From the NCBI RefSeq assembly GCF_003075095.1, contig NZ_QCZF01000002.1, positions 1-64,000 of the forward strand: a DNA stretch of 64,000 nt, written 5' to 3'. Each line of letters begins with the position of its first letter. Position 1 is the first letter of the stretch. This document shows, piece by piece, positions 26,703-35,270 of this stretch. Both the position numbers and the translations under genes were made by a program. This DNA is from Blastococcus litoris. Lineage in GTDB: Bacteria > Actinomycetota > Actinomycetes > Mycobacteriales > Geodermatophilaceae. The notes below the pieces were generated by a model. The model was not told the origin of the DNA. It saw only the letters and a list, made by a program, of their open reading frames with translations, and did no database searches.

Positions 26703-26833
26703 GACGTACCTCTCGTCCCTGACCGAGTCACACCGTGACGGTCGCGTCTCAGAAGTCTCGCCTGTCGTCAGGGTCCTGTCACCGACCGGGTGATGCCCGA
26801 GTGGCAGCGCGAGCCGGAAGGGACTCGCCGCCC

Positions 26834-26839
26834 TAGCGT
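26834..26839 (+). promoter_or_regulatory. leaderless-type -10 element TAGCGT
   Basis: TAGCGT ends exactly 6 nt before ATG 26846. A GTG at 26840 directly touches the hexamer and cannot be the start if this is the promoter. Confidence 0.55.
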
Positions 26840-26845
26840 GTGGCC

Positions 26846-27328
26846 ATGGGCGACGCCATCGGGGTAGTGATGCCGCGCGCTAACTGGTCGCCGTGGATCG
26901 CGCTGACCCAAGCTGCGCTCGTCGCGCCGCCTCGACCGGGCGTCTACCTAGCGCGACGGGGTGCTGCGGGAGAGCTGCTTTACGTGGGCCATGCCGGGGA
27001 GCGGGCACGTAGCCAGCCGGGACTCCGCGGCCGCCTCGGTGTGTACGCGAGGGGCAGAGGTGCCGTCAGTGGTCTCGGCGAGGCCGCCCTCGATCGGGCT
27101 CTGGGGGATCCACTATTTGTTCGCCACCGGTTGCATCTATTAGAGGCAGGGCGACCTGAACGGGCGAAGGACTGGGCTCGTGCGGCGCTGGCTTGGGCGA
27201 ATGTGCACGTCTGCTGGTCGGAGCGAAGCACTAAGGCCGACGCAATCTTGTTCGAGGACGAGTTGCTCGCGTTGCTGGAGGCTCACGACCTGTGGAACCG
27301 CAAGCGACCGACTAGCGCGCGAGCGTGA
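26846..27328 (+). CDS. GIY-YIG-like nuclease-fold protein, 160 aa
   Basis: The strand pair P-G-V-Y-L-A-R-R and E-L-L-Y-V-G-H-A-G is the GIY...YIG signature near residues 32-50. It is followed by a G-L-R-G-R-L-G-V-Y-A-R helix with the usual Arg, a Glu-rich region (L-F-E-D-E-L-L-A-L-L-E) and the terminal L-W-N-R-K motif that carries the family's Asn. The protein is therefore a probable endonuclease or DNA-binding relative. Start ATG 26846 is chosen because of the leaderless -10 6 nt upstream. It is divergent from hsdM, and lower GC and position place it in the restriction island. Confidence 0.75.
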   Translation: MGDAIGVVMPRANWSPWIALTQAALVAPPRPGVYLARRGAAGELLYVGHAGERARSQPGLRGRLGVYARGRGAVSGLGEAALDRALGDPLFVRHRLHLLEAGRPERAKDWARAALAWANVHVCWSERSTKADAILFEDELLALLEAHDLWNRKRPTSARA

Positions 27329-27441
27329 GCACGCCCAAGCCAAGCAGTGGCGCGTCTAGAAGGCGCCGTGAATGGCTGCGGTTCGAGCCATGACGCGGCG
27401 TTGCTCCGTGGGGGCTGGTCTGGACAGCGAGGGCGTTTCGT

Positions 27442-28365
27442 TCAGCTGGCGCTACGAAATTCTTCGTACCGCTGCTCCAGTCTCTCGCGATGCGGCTGCG
27501 CTGCCCGCTGGGTCGGCACGGTCAGTCGCTGGCCCGACATCTCTTGGATCCCGTGACGCAGCATGGGTCCGTCCTTCTCCAGCAGAACGTCGGGCCGGAC
27601 CTCGATCACCAGGTCGGGTCGGATCCCGATGATGTTGCGGTCGTAAGCAGCATGATGGATCTTGCACAGTGATAGGCCGTTGGGTACGACCGCATGGCCG
27701 GTCGCATCGGTGTCGCGGATGATGTGCGCTGCGTCCAGAAGATCAGTGTGCTGGAGGTGGCAGACGGCGCACTGCTTACGGTAAGCCCGCAGAACCTGTG
27801 CTCGGAAAAGCGGTTGATGCAGGCGCGTGCGTACGAGTCGCTCGAGATACGAACGGCGGTCTGGCGTCAGAGCCTCGATGAGGGCTGGATCGATCAGCCT
27901 CTGCGCTTCTTCGATGGCTATCAAGAAGGCCCGCTCCGCCGGCCGCTCGGCAACGACGTGGACCGGGAAGTGGACCTGATAGACGCTCTTCGCGACACCC
28001 ACAAAGTAGGCCAATGGCTTCTCTTGCTCGAGGGCGGCGCGAAGGGCTCTGTTGTCGGACCTTTGCGGGTCGGTCCCCTGGTACGCGTACTTGAGCAGTC
28101 CGCCGCCCACGAGCGCATCGTCGTAGGGCGGCGCCTGATCGGGAGCCGTGTAGGTCGTCCGGATTGTCAGCGCTGCCTGAAGGTCGGCGGGCTTCCAGAT
28201 GCCAGGCTGAACCACCAGCTTGAGCGGCCGATCATTTACTACGAAGCGGTTGATATCTGACGATTTGATGCCTTCTGGGTACAGAGCCGCCAGGTTACCG
28301 AGGTGGACGAACATCGCGGTGCGAACCTGATCGTCGTCCAACACTGTCAGGTGCCCCCGCCCCAT
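27442..28365 (-). CDS. HNH endonuclease, putative modification-dependent restriction enzyme
   Basis: The C-terminal HNH domain is clear: C-A-V-C-H (zinc pair) at about residue 190, L-L-D-A-A-H-I-I near 204, and N-G-L-S-L-C-K-I-H-H-A-A-Y-D near 225. The catalytic His, Asn and His are present. The N-terminal 150 residues contain R-T-T-Y-T-A-P and P-Y-D-D-A-L-V-G-G-G-L-L-K-Y-A-Y-Q-G, which resembles the putative restriction endonuclease family (COG3440) that reads modified DNA. The gene is monocistronic, convergent with the GIY-YIG gene, and ends the island. Modified-base specificity is inferred from the family. Confidence 0.85.
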   Translation of the reverse strand: MGRGHLTVLDDDQVRTAMFVHLGNLAALYPEGIKSSDINRFVVNDRPLKLVVQPGIWKPADLQAALTIRTTYTAPDQAPPYDDALVGGGLLKYAYQGTDPQRSDNRALRAALEQEKPLAYFVGVAKSVYQVHFPVHVVAERPAERAFLIAIEEAQRLIDPALIEALTPDRRSYLERLVRTRLHQPLFRAQVLRAYRKQCAVCHLQHTDLLDAAHIIRDTDATGHAVVPNGLSLCKIHHAAYDRNIIGIRPDLVIEVRPDVLLEKDGPMLRHGIQEMSGQRLTVPTQRAAQPHRERLEQRYEEFRSAS

Positions 28366-28511
28366 CCGGTTCCGCCTTGGGCTACGTCCTTGCTGACCGT
28401 CTCATGCTGACGGCCGTTGACGCGGCAACTACGCGGCGGCTCCGACAAGGGGGCTAGTTCTCTCGCCGCAGGCGTACCTCCGTCCCGAACTGCCGACCGA
28501 AGGCTCAATGG

Positions 28512-29915
28512 CTAGCGAGCCTCTGGATTCTGACTCAGACGCATACGCGAGAGGGCGGCGGTGAAGCTGGCATTCCAGAGGCCGAGGTGCGGCCAGCGCT
28601 CGGCGACGTGCGGTGTCGCCTCATCCGGTGTCATGCCTTCCTCGCGAATCAGCCAGGCTCGCAGCACCAGGCCGGTCCGCGAGGCACCGCCGTGGCAGTG
28701 CACCAGCAATCGGTGACCCTCGGCCTGCAGCGCTGCCATGTCGTCGAGGACGTCGGCCAGCACGGCGTCCAGGTCGCTGTTGTGCTCGTTGTCGGCGATG
28801 TAGGCCATCCGCTGCAGCTCGTGCTCGAACGGCTCACCCAGCCGGCACAGTGAGATGACGGCGAAGTCGGTCTCGCTGTACCGGGCGCCGTCGAGGTTCG
28901 CCGCCCAGATGCCGGGCAGCACCTCCTTCGGCCCGATCCGCGGGATGACGCCGGGGTCGTAGTTCTGCTGCACCCCGCCGTCCAGCGCGGCGGCCAGCTG
29001 CTGCAGGTCGGCCACCCGCCACACCTTGTCGCCGTGCCCCGGCACCCGCCCGTGCACCGCCGACGACCAGCGCATCGGGATGCCGCCCATCCCGAACACC
29101 GCACCGGCGAGACCACCGGCCACGCACGCCACCGTGTCGGTGTCGCCGCCCAGGTCGACGACCAGCCGCAGCACCTCCGCGAAGTCGCACCCGCGCCGCA
29201 GCGCCCACACCGCCGAGCCCAGCGTCGGCCACACCGCCCCGCTCGACTCGGTGGCGTCGTCCGGCGTCCACGACGGCGCCAGCACGGCCGCCCACCGCTC
29301 CCGGTGCACGTCAGGCACCAGCGCCAGCGCCGAGGGAACCGCCGCCAGCGGATCCCCGCCGTCCAGTGCCACCCGCATCAGCTCGTGGAAGATCGCGCAG
29401 CCCTCGCCGGCCGCCGGGTCGCCGTGCGTCAGCGCCGAGATCCGCCGGGCGGCGTCCGTCGTCGCCTCGGTGCCGGCGCGCGAGAAGAAGATCGCAGCCG
29501 GCGTCGTCCGCATCAGCGAGCCGTTGCCCGCCGCGTGCCCCGACTCGGCGAAGTGCTCGGCCGCGGCGACATCCCACGGCCGGCCCGACCGCAGCACCGC
29601 CCTCGTCTGGTTGCCGATGTCCGGCGGCTCGGCCTCGGCCCAGCGCACGAACCGGTCGAACAGGTCTGCCTCGTCCAGCCCGCCCTGCCCCAGCAACGAG
29701 GCAGCCACGATCAGCGCCATCTGGGTGTCGTCGGTGAACTCGCCCGGCTCCCAGCCCAGCGACCCGCCGCCGCACATCTCCGTCTTCGCGCCCCGCGCCG
29801 GAACCGGGAACCGGGCGGAGAACTGGCCAGTAGGGCCGAACTCGAACGGCGCACCGAGCGCATCGCCGACGGCGGAGCCGACCAGCGCGCCGGCCACACG
29901 GTGGGAGCGGTGCAT
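28512..29915 (-). CDS. ADP-ribosylglycohydrolase fused to dual-specificity phosphatase, 467 aa
   Basis: The N-terminal domain (about 1-300) is a DraG/ARH-type ADP-ribosylglycohydrolase that removes ADP-ribose from proteins or nucleic acids. It shows G-A-L-V-G-S-A-V-G-D-A-L-G, then F-T-D-D-T-Q-M (metal ligands) near residue 70, G-N-G-S-L-M-R near 143, and G-G-D-T-D-T-V near 267. The C-terminal domain (about 310-465) is a Cys-based phosphatase with L-L-V-H-C-H-G-G-A-S-R-T-G, the H-C-x5-R active loop. Both active sites look intact. The start M-H-R-S-H-R at 29915 fits the DraG family, and ten more codons upstream are possible. A decayed copy of the phosphatase end lies at 33795-33980. Confidence 0.88.
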   Translation of the reverse strand: MHRSHRVAGALVGSAVGDALGAPFEFGPTGQFSARFPVPARGAKTEMCGGGSLGWEPGEFTDDTQMALIVAASLLGQGGLDEADLFDRFVRWAEAEPPDIGNQTRAVLRSGRPWDVAAAEHFAESGHAAGNGSLMRTTPAAIFFSRAGTEATTDAARRISALTHGDPAAGEGCAIFHELMRVALDGGDPLAAVPSALALVPDVHRERWAAVLAPSWTPDDATESSGAVWPTLGSAVWALRRGCDFAEVLRLVVDLGGDTDTVACVAGGLAGAVFGMGGIPMRWSSAVHGRVPGHGDKVWRVADLQQLAAALDGGVQQNYDPGVIPRIGPKEVLPGIWAANLDGARYSETDFAVISLCRLGEPFEHELQRMAYIADNEHNSDLDAVLADVLDDMAALQAEGHRLLVHCHGGASRTGLVLRAWLIREEGMTPDEATPHVAERWPHLGLWNASFTAALSRMRLSQNPEAR

Positions 29916-29982
29916 GCCCCTCACAGTGCCAGGCAGTGAGAGCACGCCGAGAGCGGCGGCGCCCCGCCTGCAGAGGGACCCG

Positions 29983-30627
29983 TCACCTCCGCCAGAAGAT
30001 GTGGTGCACCACGCCGCTCGGGCTGGGGACCACCTCCAGGTGGAAGCGGTCGGTCAGCTCGTCGGGCGACTCCCAGAGCCGCACCCCCGATCCGAGCGTC
30101 ACCCCCGGCACGACCGCTACGTGCATCGTGTCGACGAGGTCGGCGTCGAGGAACTCGCGGATGGTGGTCACCCCGCCACCGAGCCGGACGTCCTTGCCCG
30201 CGGCGGCCGCCCGCGCCTGCTCGAGCACGTCGGCCGGCTCGCCGGACACGAAATGGAACGTGGTGTCGGATAGCGTGAGCGACGGCCGCTCGAAGTGCGT
30301 CAGCACGAACACCGGCGTGTCGAACGGCGGGTTGTCGCCCCACCAGCCCTGCCACTCGAGGTCGTGCGGCCCGCGGTAGGGGCTGAACTTGTTGCGGCCC
30401 ATGATCTCGGCGCCGATGTTGTGCGAGAAGTCGCGGGTGAAGTAGTCGTCGAGCCCGCGGCTCCCTCCCGGGTCGGTGCGGTTGGGCCAGCTCGCCGTGG
30501 CGCCGGCCCACGCAGCCAGCTCCATCGGGTTCGCGTGGCCGAACGGCCGCTCCAGGCTCTGCCCCTCGCCGGCTCCGAACCCGTCACTCGACAGGAACAG
30601 GTTCTGGACCTTCAGCAGCTGCGTCAC
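29983..30627 (-). CDS. dihydrofolate reductase-like (RibD C-terminal type) protein, 214 aa
   Basis: The fold is the DHFR/RibD-C reductase family, which uses NADPH; most actinobacterial members have unknown substrates. Landmarks are V-Q-N-L-F-L-S-S-D-G at the start, I-M-G-R-N-K-F near residue 76, P-V-F-V-L-T-H near 105, and D-V-R-L-G-G-G-V-T-T-I-R-E-F near 147. The GTG start has AGGAG four nt upstream. It is the first gene of a possible two-gene unit with the ADP-ribosylglycohydrolase fusion downstream (67 nt gap). True dihydrofolate reduction is unlikely because the sequence is not FolA-like. Confidence 0.85.
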   Translation of the reverse strand: MTQLLKVQNLFLSSDGFGAGEGQSLERPFGHANPMELAAWAGATASWPNRTDPGGSRGLDDYFTRDFSHNIGAEIMGRNKFSPYRGPHDLEWQGWWGDNPPFDTPVFVLTHFERPSLTLSDTTFHFVSGEPADVLEQARAAAAGKDVRLGGGVTTIREFLDADLVDTMHVAVVPGVTLGSGVRLWESPDELTDRFHLEVVPSPSGVVHHIFWRR

Positions 30628-30694
30628 GGTGCTCCTTGCTCGGGTTGGTCGACGAGGGTCAGACCACCCGGGGGAGGCGGACTCATCGGAGAAC

Positions 30695-30700
30695 TAGTGT
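30695..30700 (+). promoter_or_regulatory. -10 element TAGTGT before the CocE-like hydrolase
   Basis: TAGTGT fits TANNNT and lies 38 nt before the GTG at 30739, giving a short leader that contains the AGGAG ribosome-binding site. Confidence 0.45.
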
Positions 30701-30738
30701 CCAGGCCGATCCCCGGCCCGACCAGCCCAGGAGCGCCC

Positions 30739-32430
30739 GTGCGCCTGCTCGACCGCCGTCCTCCGGCAGGGGGCGCACCCCTGTCCCGTGCCGCCCGGCT
30801 CGCCACGTCCGCGCTGGCCCGGCGGTGGGGCCTGCCCGAGGCGACTAACGAGGTCCGCGTGATGCGCGGCGTCGACGTCCCCATGCGCGACGGCACCACT
30901 CTGCGGGCCGACGTCTACCTGCCGACCGGCACGGGCCCGCACCCCACCGTGCTGCTGCGCTCCCCGTACGGCCGCGGCGCCGGGTTCGCCTTCCCCATGA
31001 CGGTGCCGTACGCCGAACGCGGCTACGCGGTCGTGCTGCAGAGCGTCCGCGGCACGTTCGGCTCCGGCGGCGACTTCACCCCCGTCGTCAACGAGGAGCA
31101 CGACGGGCAGGACACCGTCGCCTGGCTGCGCGAGCAGGAGTGGTTCGACGGCCGGCTCGCCACCCTCGGGCCCAGCTACCTCGGCTACACGCAGTGGGCG
31201 CTGGCCCTCGACCCGCCGCCCGAGCTCAAGGCGATGGTGCTGCACATCGGCCCGCACGACCTCGCGCAGGCCGGGATGATCGACGGCGCCTTCCAGCTCA
31301 CCAACCTCTCCATCTGGACCGACCTCGTCGCCCACCAGGAGAAGGTCGGCTTCCTGCGCGGACTCGTTCGGCTGGCGACGGCGGAACGGCGGCTGGCCCC
31401 CTACCTCGGCGAGCTCCCGCTGCAGGGCCTGGCCGAGCGCTTCGGCGGCAACCCGGCGCCGTGGTTCGACGAGTGGCTGGCCCACCCCGACCTGTCCGAC
31501 CCCTACTGGGATCGCTACCGCGCCACGCCCGCCGTCCACTCGAGCACGGTCCCGACGCTGCTCATCGGCGGCTGGCAGGACTGGTTCCTCGAGCAGACGC
31601 TCTACCAGTACGCCGCCCTGCGCGACCGCGGCGTCGACGTCGGCCTCACCGTCGGCCCGTGGGCGCACCTGGGCATCGATCCGGCGGTGACGACGCCGGA
31701 GAGCCTCGCCTGGCTGAACGCACACCTGCCCGTCGACGGCGCCTCGCCCGCCGCGCCACGTCCCGGTCGCGTCCGGGTGTACGAAACCGGTGCGCGCACC
31801 TGGCGCACGATGCCCGACTGGCCGCCGGCCACCACCGACCGCACCTGGTACCTCGCGACTCACGGCCGGCTGGTCGACGACGCACCGGCCGAGCCCGGGG
31901 TCACGACCGTCCACTACGACCCGATGGACCCCACGCCCTCGGTCGGCGGCCGGGTGCTCGCCGGCAGCGCGGGCCAGCGCGACAACACCGAGCTGGAGGC
32001 GCGCGACGACGTCGTCACCTTCACCACCGGCCCGCTCCGGAAGCCGGTGGAGCTGCTCGGCGGCGCGCGCGTCCAGCTGGCCGTCGAGTCGGACAACCCG
32101 TACTCCGACGTCTTCGTTCGACTGTGCGACGTCCAACCCAACGGGAAGTCGATCAACATCACCGACCGGCTGGTCCGGCTCGACCCGGCGCCCGGCGAGG
32201 AGCCGACGGCGGGGGAGCGGACGGTCGAGACGACGTTGCCCGACACCGCGCACCTGTTCCGCGCCGGCCACCGGATCCGGCTGCAGGTGTCCGGCGGCGC
32301 CCACCCGCGCTACGCCCGCAACCTCGGCACCGGCGAGCCGCCCGGCGAGGCGACCCACGGCGTGCCGGTGAGGCACCGGATCTGCTCCGGAGGCACCCAG
32401 CCGTCGTCGGTCACGCTGCCCGCCGGCTGA
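30739..32430 (+). CDS. CocE/NonD-type S15 hydrolase (X-Pro dipeptidyl-peptidase-like), 563 aa
   Basis: S15-type alpha/beta hydrolases cleave esters, acyl bonds or N-terminal dipeptides. The start region has D-V-P-M-R-D-G-T-T-L-R-A-D-V-Y-L-P near residue 45. The nucleophile elbow G-P-S-Y-L-G-Y lies near residue 143, the acid in G-G-W-Q-D-W-F near 276, and the His in G-P-W-A-H-L-G near 306. A C-terminal jelly-roll domain follows (about 330-563). GTG 30739 is preceded by AGGAG. No signal peptide is visible, so it is probably cytoplasmic. The substrate is unknown. Confidence 0.88.
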   Translation: MRLLDRRPPAGGAPLSRAARLATSALARRWGLPEATNEVRVMRGVDVPMRDGTTLRADVYLPTGTGPHPTVLLRSPYGRGAGFAFPMTVPYAERGYAVVLQSVRGTFGSGGDFTPVVNEEHDGQDTVAWLREQEWFDGRLATLGPSYLGYTQWALALDPPPELKAMVLHIGPHDLAQAGMIDGAFQLTNLSIWTDLVAHQEKVGFLRGLVRLATAERRLAPYLGELPLQGLAERFGGNPAPWFDEWLAHPDLSDPYWDRYRATPAVHSSTVPTLLIGGWQDWFLEQTLYQYAALRDRGVDVGLTVGPWAHLGIDPAVTTPESLAWLNAHLPVDGASPAAPRPGRVRVYETGARTWRTMPDWPPATTDRTWYLATHGRLVDDAPAEPGVTTVHYDPMDPTPSVGGRVLAGSAGQRDNTELEARDDVVTFTTGPLRKPVELLGGARVQLAVESDNPYSDVFVRLCDVQPNGKSINITDRLVRLDPAPGEEPTAGERTVETTLPDTAHLFRAGHRIRLQVSGGAHPRYARNLGTGEPPGEATHGVPVRHRICSGGTQPSSVTLPAG

Positions 32431-32553
32431 GGGCCGCCTCGAGGGCGACAGGGCGACCTGTCGAGAAGTCGACTTGTCGACCACATCCGCCCCGCCCGCA
32501 CCACCCGCCTGTGACGCCTCACTCGGGTCCCGCATCGAGCCCGTTCCGTTTCC

Positions 32554-32559
32554 TACGGT
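32554..32559 (+). promoter_or_regulatory. leaderless-type -10 element TACGGT
   Basis: TACGGT ends exactly 6 nt before the GTG at 32566 and is the main support for the small gene that follows. Confidence 0.5.
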
Positions 32560-32565
32560 GGCGTC

Positions 32566-32736
32566 GTGGCCAAGCACCTGCACGACGAGACCGCCGAATT
32601 CAAGCTGCCCGTGATCGGGCGGCACGCTGCAGCCGACACCGGCGAGCTGGAGATGACCCAGCGTTTCGACCCCGGCTTCTCCCGGCCGCGACCGGCCGTG
32701 CCGGCCGTTCCGCCGCGGGACGACGAGACCCGCTGA
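32566..32736 (+). CDS. small acidic/proline-rich protein, 56 aa
   Basis: A short frame begins V-A-K-H-L-H-D-E-T-A-E-F-K-L-P and ends P-P-R-D-D-E-T-R. It has no hydrophobic segment and looks intrinsically disordered toward the C-terminus. Evidence is the leaderless-type promoter 6 nt upstream, strong GC3 bias and a position filling an otherwise empty gap. No family is recognised. Confidence 0.55.
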   Translation: MAKHLHDETAEFKLPVIGRHAAADTGELEMTQRFDPGFSRPRPAVPAVPPRDDETR

Positions 32737-32839
32737 CTCGGGTCGGCCACGGCCTCTCCAGGCCGATACCCAGGTGACCCTGGCGGCGACGCATCACTGC
32801 TCCGTCGCCCCAACCCAGTCCAGACACGGGGGATGAAGC

Positions 32840-33553
32840 ATGTCCACGAACCAGAACAGCCTGACCGCCACGAGGACGCCGGTCGCCGAGCCGACGATCG
32901 ATCCCGCCGAGCTCGAGCCGACTGCGGATGGCACCAGCGACCAGGGCGCCACGGTCCAGCGGCTCGTCGACGCCATCCTGTCGCGCGGGGTCGAGGGCTT
33001 CGGCCCGCTCAAGAGCGCTGAGGCGTTCGCCGAGGAGCACCTCGCTCAGCACGGTGATGTCGAGAAGGCGATCGACCGAGTCATCGCGACGCACACCCGG
33101 CTCGTGGCCGCTTCCGGCTTCGCCACCGGACTGGGTGGACCGATCACGATGGTCGTCGGCATCCCGACCGACGTGACCGTCTTCTACGCCCTCTCGGCCC
33201 GGTGCGTGGCCGCCGTCGCGCACCTGCGTGGCTATGACACCGCCTCCGACGAGGTGCGCAGCGTCGTCCTGCTGTCCCTGCTGGGTGCCGGCGGGGCCGG
33301 GCTGGCCGCCGACTTCGGGGCCACGCTGGGCACGAAGGCGGCGATGGCGGCGCTGAAGAAGCTGCCGGGCAAGACGCTCATCGAGATCAACAAGAAGGTC
33401 GGCTTCCGGTTGTTCACGAAGTTCGGCACGAAGGGTCTCGTCAACCTCAGCAAGTGGGTGCCCGTCGTCGGTGGGGGAGTGGGCGCAGGCGTCAACGTCG
33501 CGGCCATGCGCACGGCCGGCCGGTACGCCAAGAGCAACTTCCCGGCCAGCTGA
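32840..33553 (+). CDS. EcsC family protein, 237 aa
   Basis: The EcsC family (function unknown, often membrane-associated) is recognised by a Gly/Ala-rich central region with G-F-A-T-G-L-G-G-P-I-T-M-V-V-G-I-P-T-D, L-S-A-R-C-V-A-A-V-A-H-L-R-G-Y and the C-terminal V-P-V-V-G-G-G-V-G-A-G-V-N. Glycine-rich hydrophobic stretches could insert in membranes. The N-terminal 45 residues are acidic and probably disordered. GGGGGAT lies 6 nt before the ATG. The small gene at 33634 follows closely. Confidence 0.85.
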   Translation: MSTNQNSLTATRTPVAEPTIDPAELEPTADGTSDQGATVQRLVDAILSRGVEGFGPLKSAEAFAEEHLAQHGDVEKAIDRVIATHTRLVAASGFATGLGGPITMVVGIPTDVTVFYALSARCVAAVAHLRGYDTASDEVRSVVLLSLLGAGGAGLAADFGATLGTKAAMAALKKLPGKTLIEINKKVGFRLFTKFGTKGLVNLSKWVPVVGGGVGAGVNVAAMRTAGRYAKSNFPAS

Positions 33554-33633
33554 CCCATCCACTTCCACGGGCTGACTCCGGTTCTGCGCTGCGGCGCGAC
33601 GGGCCAGCTCTCTGCACCGGGAGGACACCCTCG

Positions 33634-33768
33634 ATGTCGAAGGACGAGAAGCAGGAGAAGAAGCCCTACACCGTCGTCGACGCTGCCGTGGACGTCGGCA
33701 AGGTCGTCGTCGTGGCCCCTGTCTGGTGGCTGCTCGACGTCACCGTCGGATGGATGCTCGACGCCTGA
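33634..33768 (+). CDS. small protein with hydrophobic C-terminus, 44 aa
   Basis: The sequence starts with a charged K-D-E-K-Q-E-K-K stretch and continues into a hydrophobic A-V-D-V-G-K-V-V-V-V-A-P-V-W-W-L-L-D segment that could be a membrane helix. A GGGAGG Shine-Dalgarno lies 9 nt before the ATG. It follows the EcsC gene by 80 nt on the same strand and may be co-transcribed. No family is recognised. Confidence 0.6.
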   Translation: MSKDEKQEKKPYTVVDAAVDVGKVVVVAPVWWLLDVTVGWMLDA

Positions 33769-33794
33769 CCGCGCGCGTCGCCGTGTCGGCGAAC

Positions 33795-33980
33795 GCGAGG
33801 TGCGGCCAGCGTTCGGTGACGTGAGCCGTCGTCCCCTCGACCGACATCCGCTCTCTCGCCCCAGCCGGCCGCGCAACACCCGGCCGGTGCGCGAGACACG
33901 CCGTGGCTGTGCGACTTCCGTCCGGCCGGCCCGCGGGATCACGCCGGGCGATAGCACACCAGCGGTTGCCCTCAGGCGCC
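33795..33980 (-). pseudogene. relic of a dual-specificity phosphatase domain
   Basis: The DNA aligns with the C-terminal phosphatase region of the fusion gene at 28583-28735. The first 27 nt are almost identical, and the match continues with small indels through the active-site region. Broken reading frames preserve fragments such as S-R-T-G-R-V-L-R-G-R-L (compare S-R-T-G-L-V-L-R-A-W-L) and T-A-H-V-T-E-R-W-P-H-L (compare T-P-H-V-A-E-R-W-P-H-L). An insertion of about 40 nt separates it from the part matching V-H-C. It cannot encode a functional protein. Confidence 0.75.
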
Positions 33981-34002
33981 GCGAGCTCCCGTCCCGAACA
34001 GG

Positions 34003-35088
34003 TCAGGCAGTGCCCTCCGCGGCGATCAGCTCGGTGACCTCCTCGGGTGCGCTCGAGCAGTCGTCGTCCGAGGGTGGCTGATCGGAGGCGAGCCCCTCGA
34101 TGCCGACGTCCTCGACCGGCTGGAAGCCCAGCCGGTCGAGCCACGGCGGCACCCGGTTCTGCGCGTTGACCACGTGCGAGCGGGACAGCCAGCCCAGGCC
34201 GTCGTCCACGTCGAAGTCCAGGCCCCCGCCGGGGGCGCGCTGGACGTGGCCGGGGGAGGGGAGCAGGCCGGCCAGTTGCACGGCCTCGGCGACCGAGAGC
34301 TCGCCGGGCGGGGTGTCGAAGTAGTACCAACTGGCCGCGCAGACGCCGTAGATCGTCGGTCCGAACTGCGCGTAGTTCACGTACAGCTCGAGCATGCGGC
34401 GGTCGTCGATCAGCAGAGCCATCTCCATGGAGATCCCCGCCTCGACCGCCTTCCGCCAGGCGCTGAGCTCCTGGTTGAGGAACATGTTCTTGGCGACCTG
34501 CTGCGGGATCGTCGAGCCCGACGCGTCCTCCTCGCCGGAGATGTGCGCGAGCGCTCGCGCCCACATCACGTGCCAGTCGAAGGCGCCGGAGCGGTAGGGC
34601 AACTGGGCGTCCTCGTGCGCGATCACCGCCGCCAGGAAGTTGCGGGACACGTGCTCGACCGGCACCGACTGCTGGATGGAGCCGTCGGGGTTGGCCGCCA
34701 TGAACGCCGTCGTCGGCGGGTCCACCCAGCGCAGCGACAGCACCAGCAGCGCCTGGACGACGAACAGCGCGGCCAGCACCCGCAGCACCCGACCGAGCAG
34801 CCGACGGCGGGGACGAAGGCCGGCCCCGTCGCGGCGACGGCGGAACCCGCGGCGGCCCCGCGGGTCGGGGTACTCGGGCGGAGGCGGCGGGAACGGGCCT
34901 TGGGGAGCCCACGGCTGGTGCTGCGGCGGCGGGCTGGCAGGGCCGGGTGGGGCGCCGTACCAGTCGTTCGCGGCGGGCGGCGGCCGGTCGAAGCGGGGAC
35001 GGCGGGGCGGCTCGACCTGCGGCTGCGGCTCGGTGGGCCGGCGGCGGAACCGGCGGCTCGTCCGGTCGTCCGGGTCGAAGGAGGCCAT
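34003..35088 (-). CDS. monofunctional peptidoglycan glycosyltransferase (GT51), 361 aa
   Basis: GT51 enzymes polymerise lipid II into glycan strands outside the membrane. The protein has a long Pro/Arg-rich cytoplasmic N-terminus (about 1-95), one transmembrane helix (about 97-120) and the transglycosylase domain. Catalytic E is in A-H-E-D-A-Q near residue 157. The G-S-T-I-P-Q-Q-V-A-K-N-M-F-L motif lies near 191 and R-R-M-L-E-L-Y-V-N near 229. There is no transpeptidase domain, so it is MtgA-like rather than a class A PBP. The acidic C-terminal tail is not part of the family core. Confidence 0.9.
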   Translation of the reverse strand: MASFDPDDRTSRRFRRRPTEPQPQVEPPRRPRFDRPPPAANDWYGAPPGPASPPPQHQPWAPQGPFPPPPPEYPDPRGRRGFRRRRDGAGLRPRRRLLGRVLRVLAALFVVQALLVLSLRWVDPPTTAFMAANPDGSIQQSVPVEHVSRNFLAAVIAHEDAQLPYRSGAFDWHVMWARALAHISGEEDASGSTIPQQVAKNMFLNQELSAWRKAVEAGISMEMALLIDDRRMLELYVNYAQFGPTIYGVCAASWYYFDTPPGELSVAEAVQLAGLLPSPGHVQRAPGGGLDFDVDDGLGWLSRSHVVNAQNRVPPWLDRLGFQPVEDVGIEGLASDQPPSDDDCSSAPEEVTELIAAEGTA

Positions 35089-35270
35089 GCGAGAGGTGCT
35101 CCCGTGGTCTGCGGCGGACAGCCAGGCTACGGCGCGTTCCTGTGAGCGTCCCGGATCAGCCGACCTCGGGTCACTCGCGACGTCGATGAGTGCACTGTGG
35201 ATCCCGCCGCTTCATCCACAGATGCCCGCAGCCGGCCTCCACCCGAGCGTCACACGGGAAGGGTCGGCGC

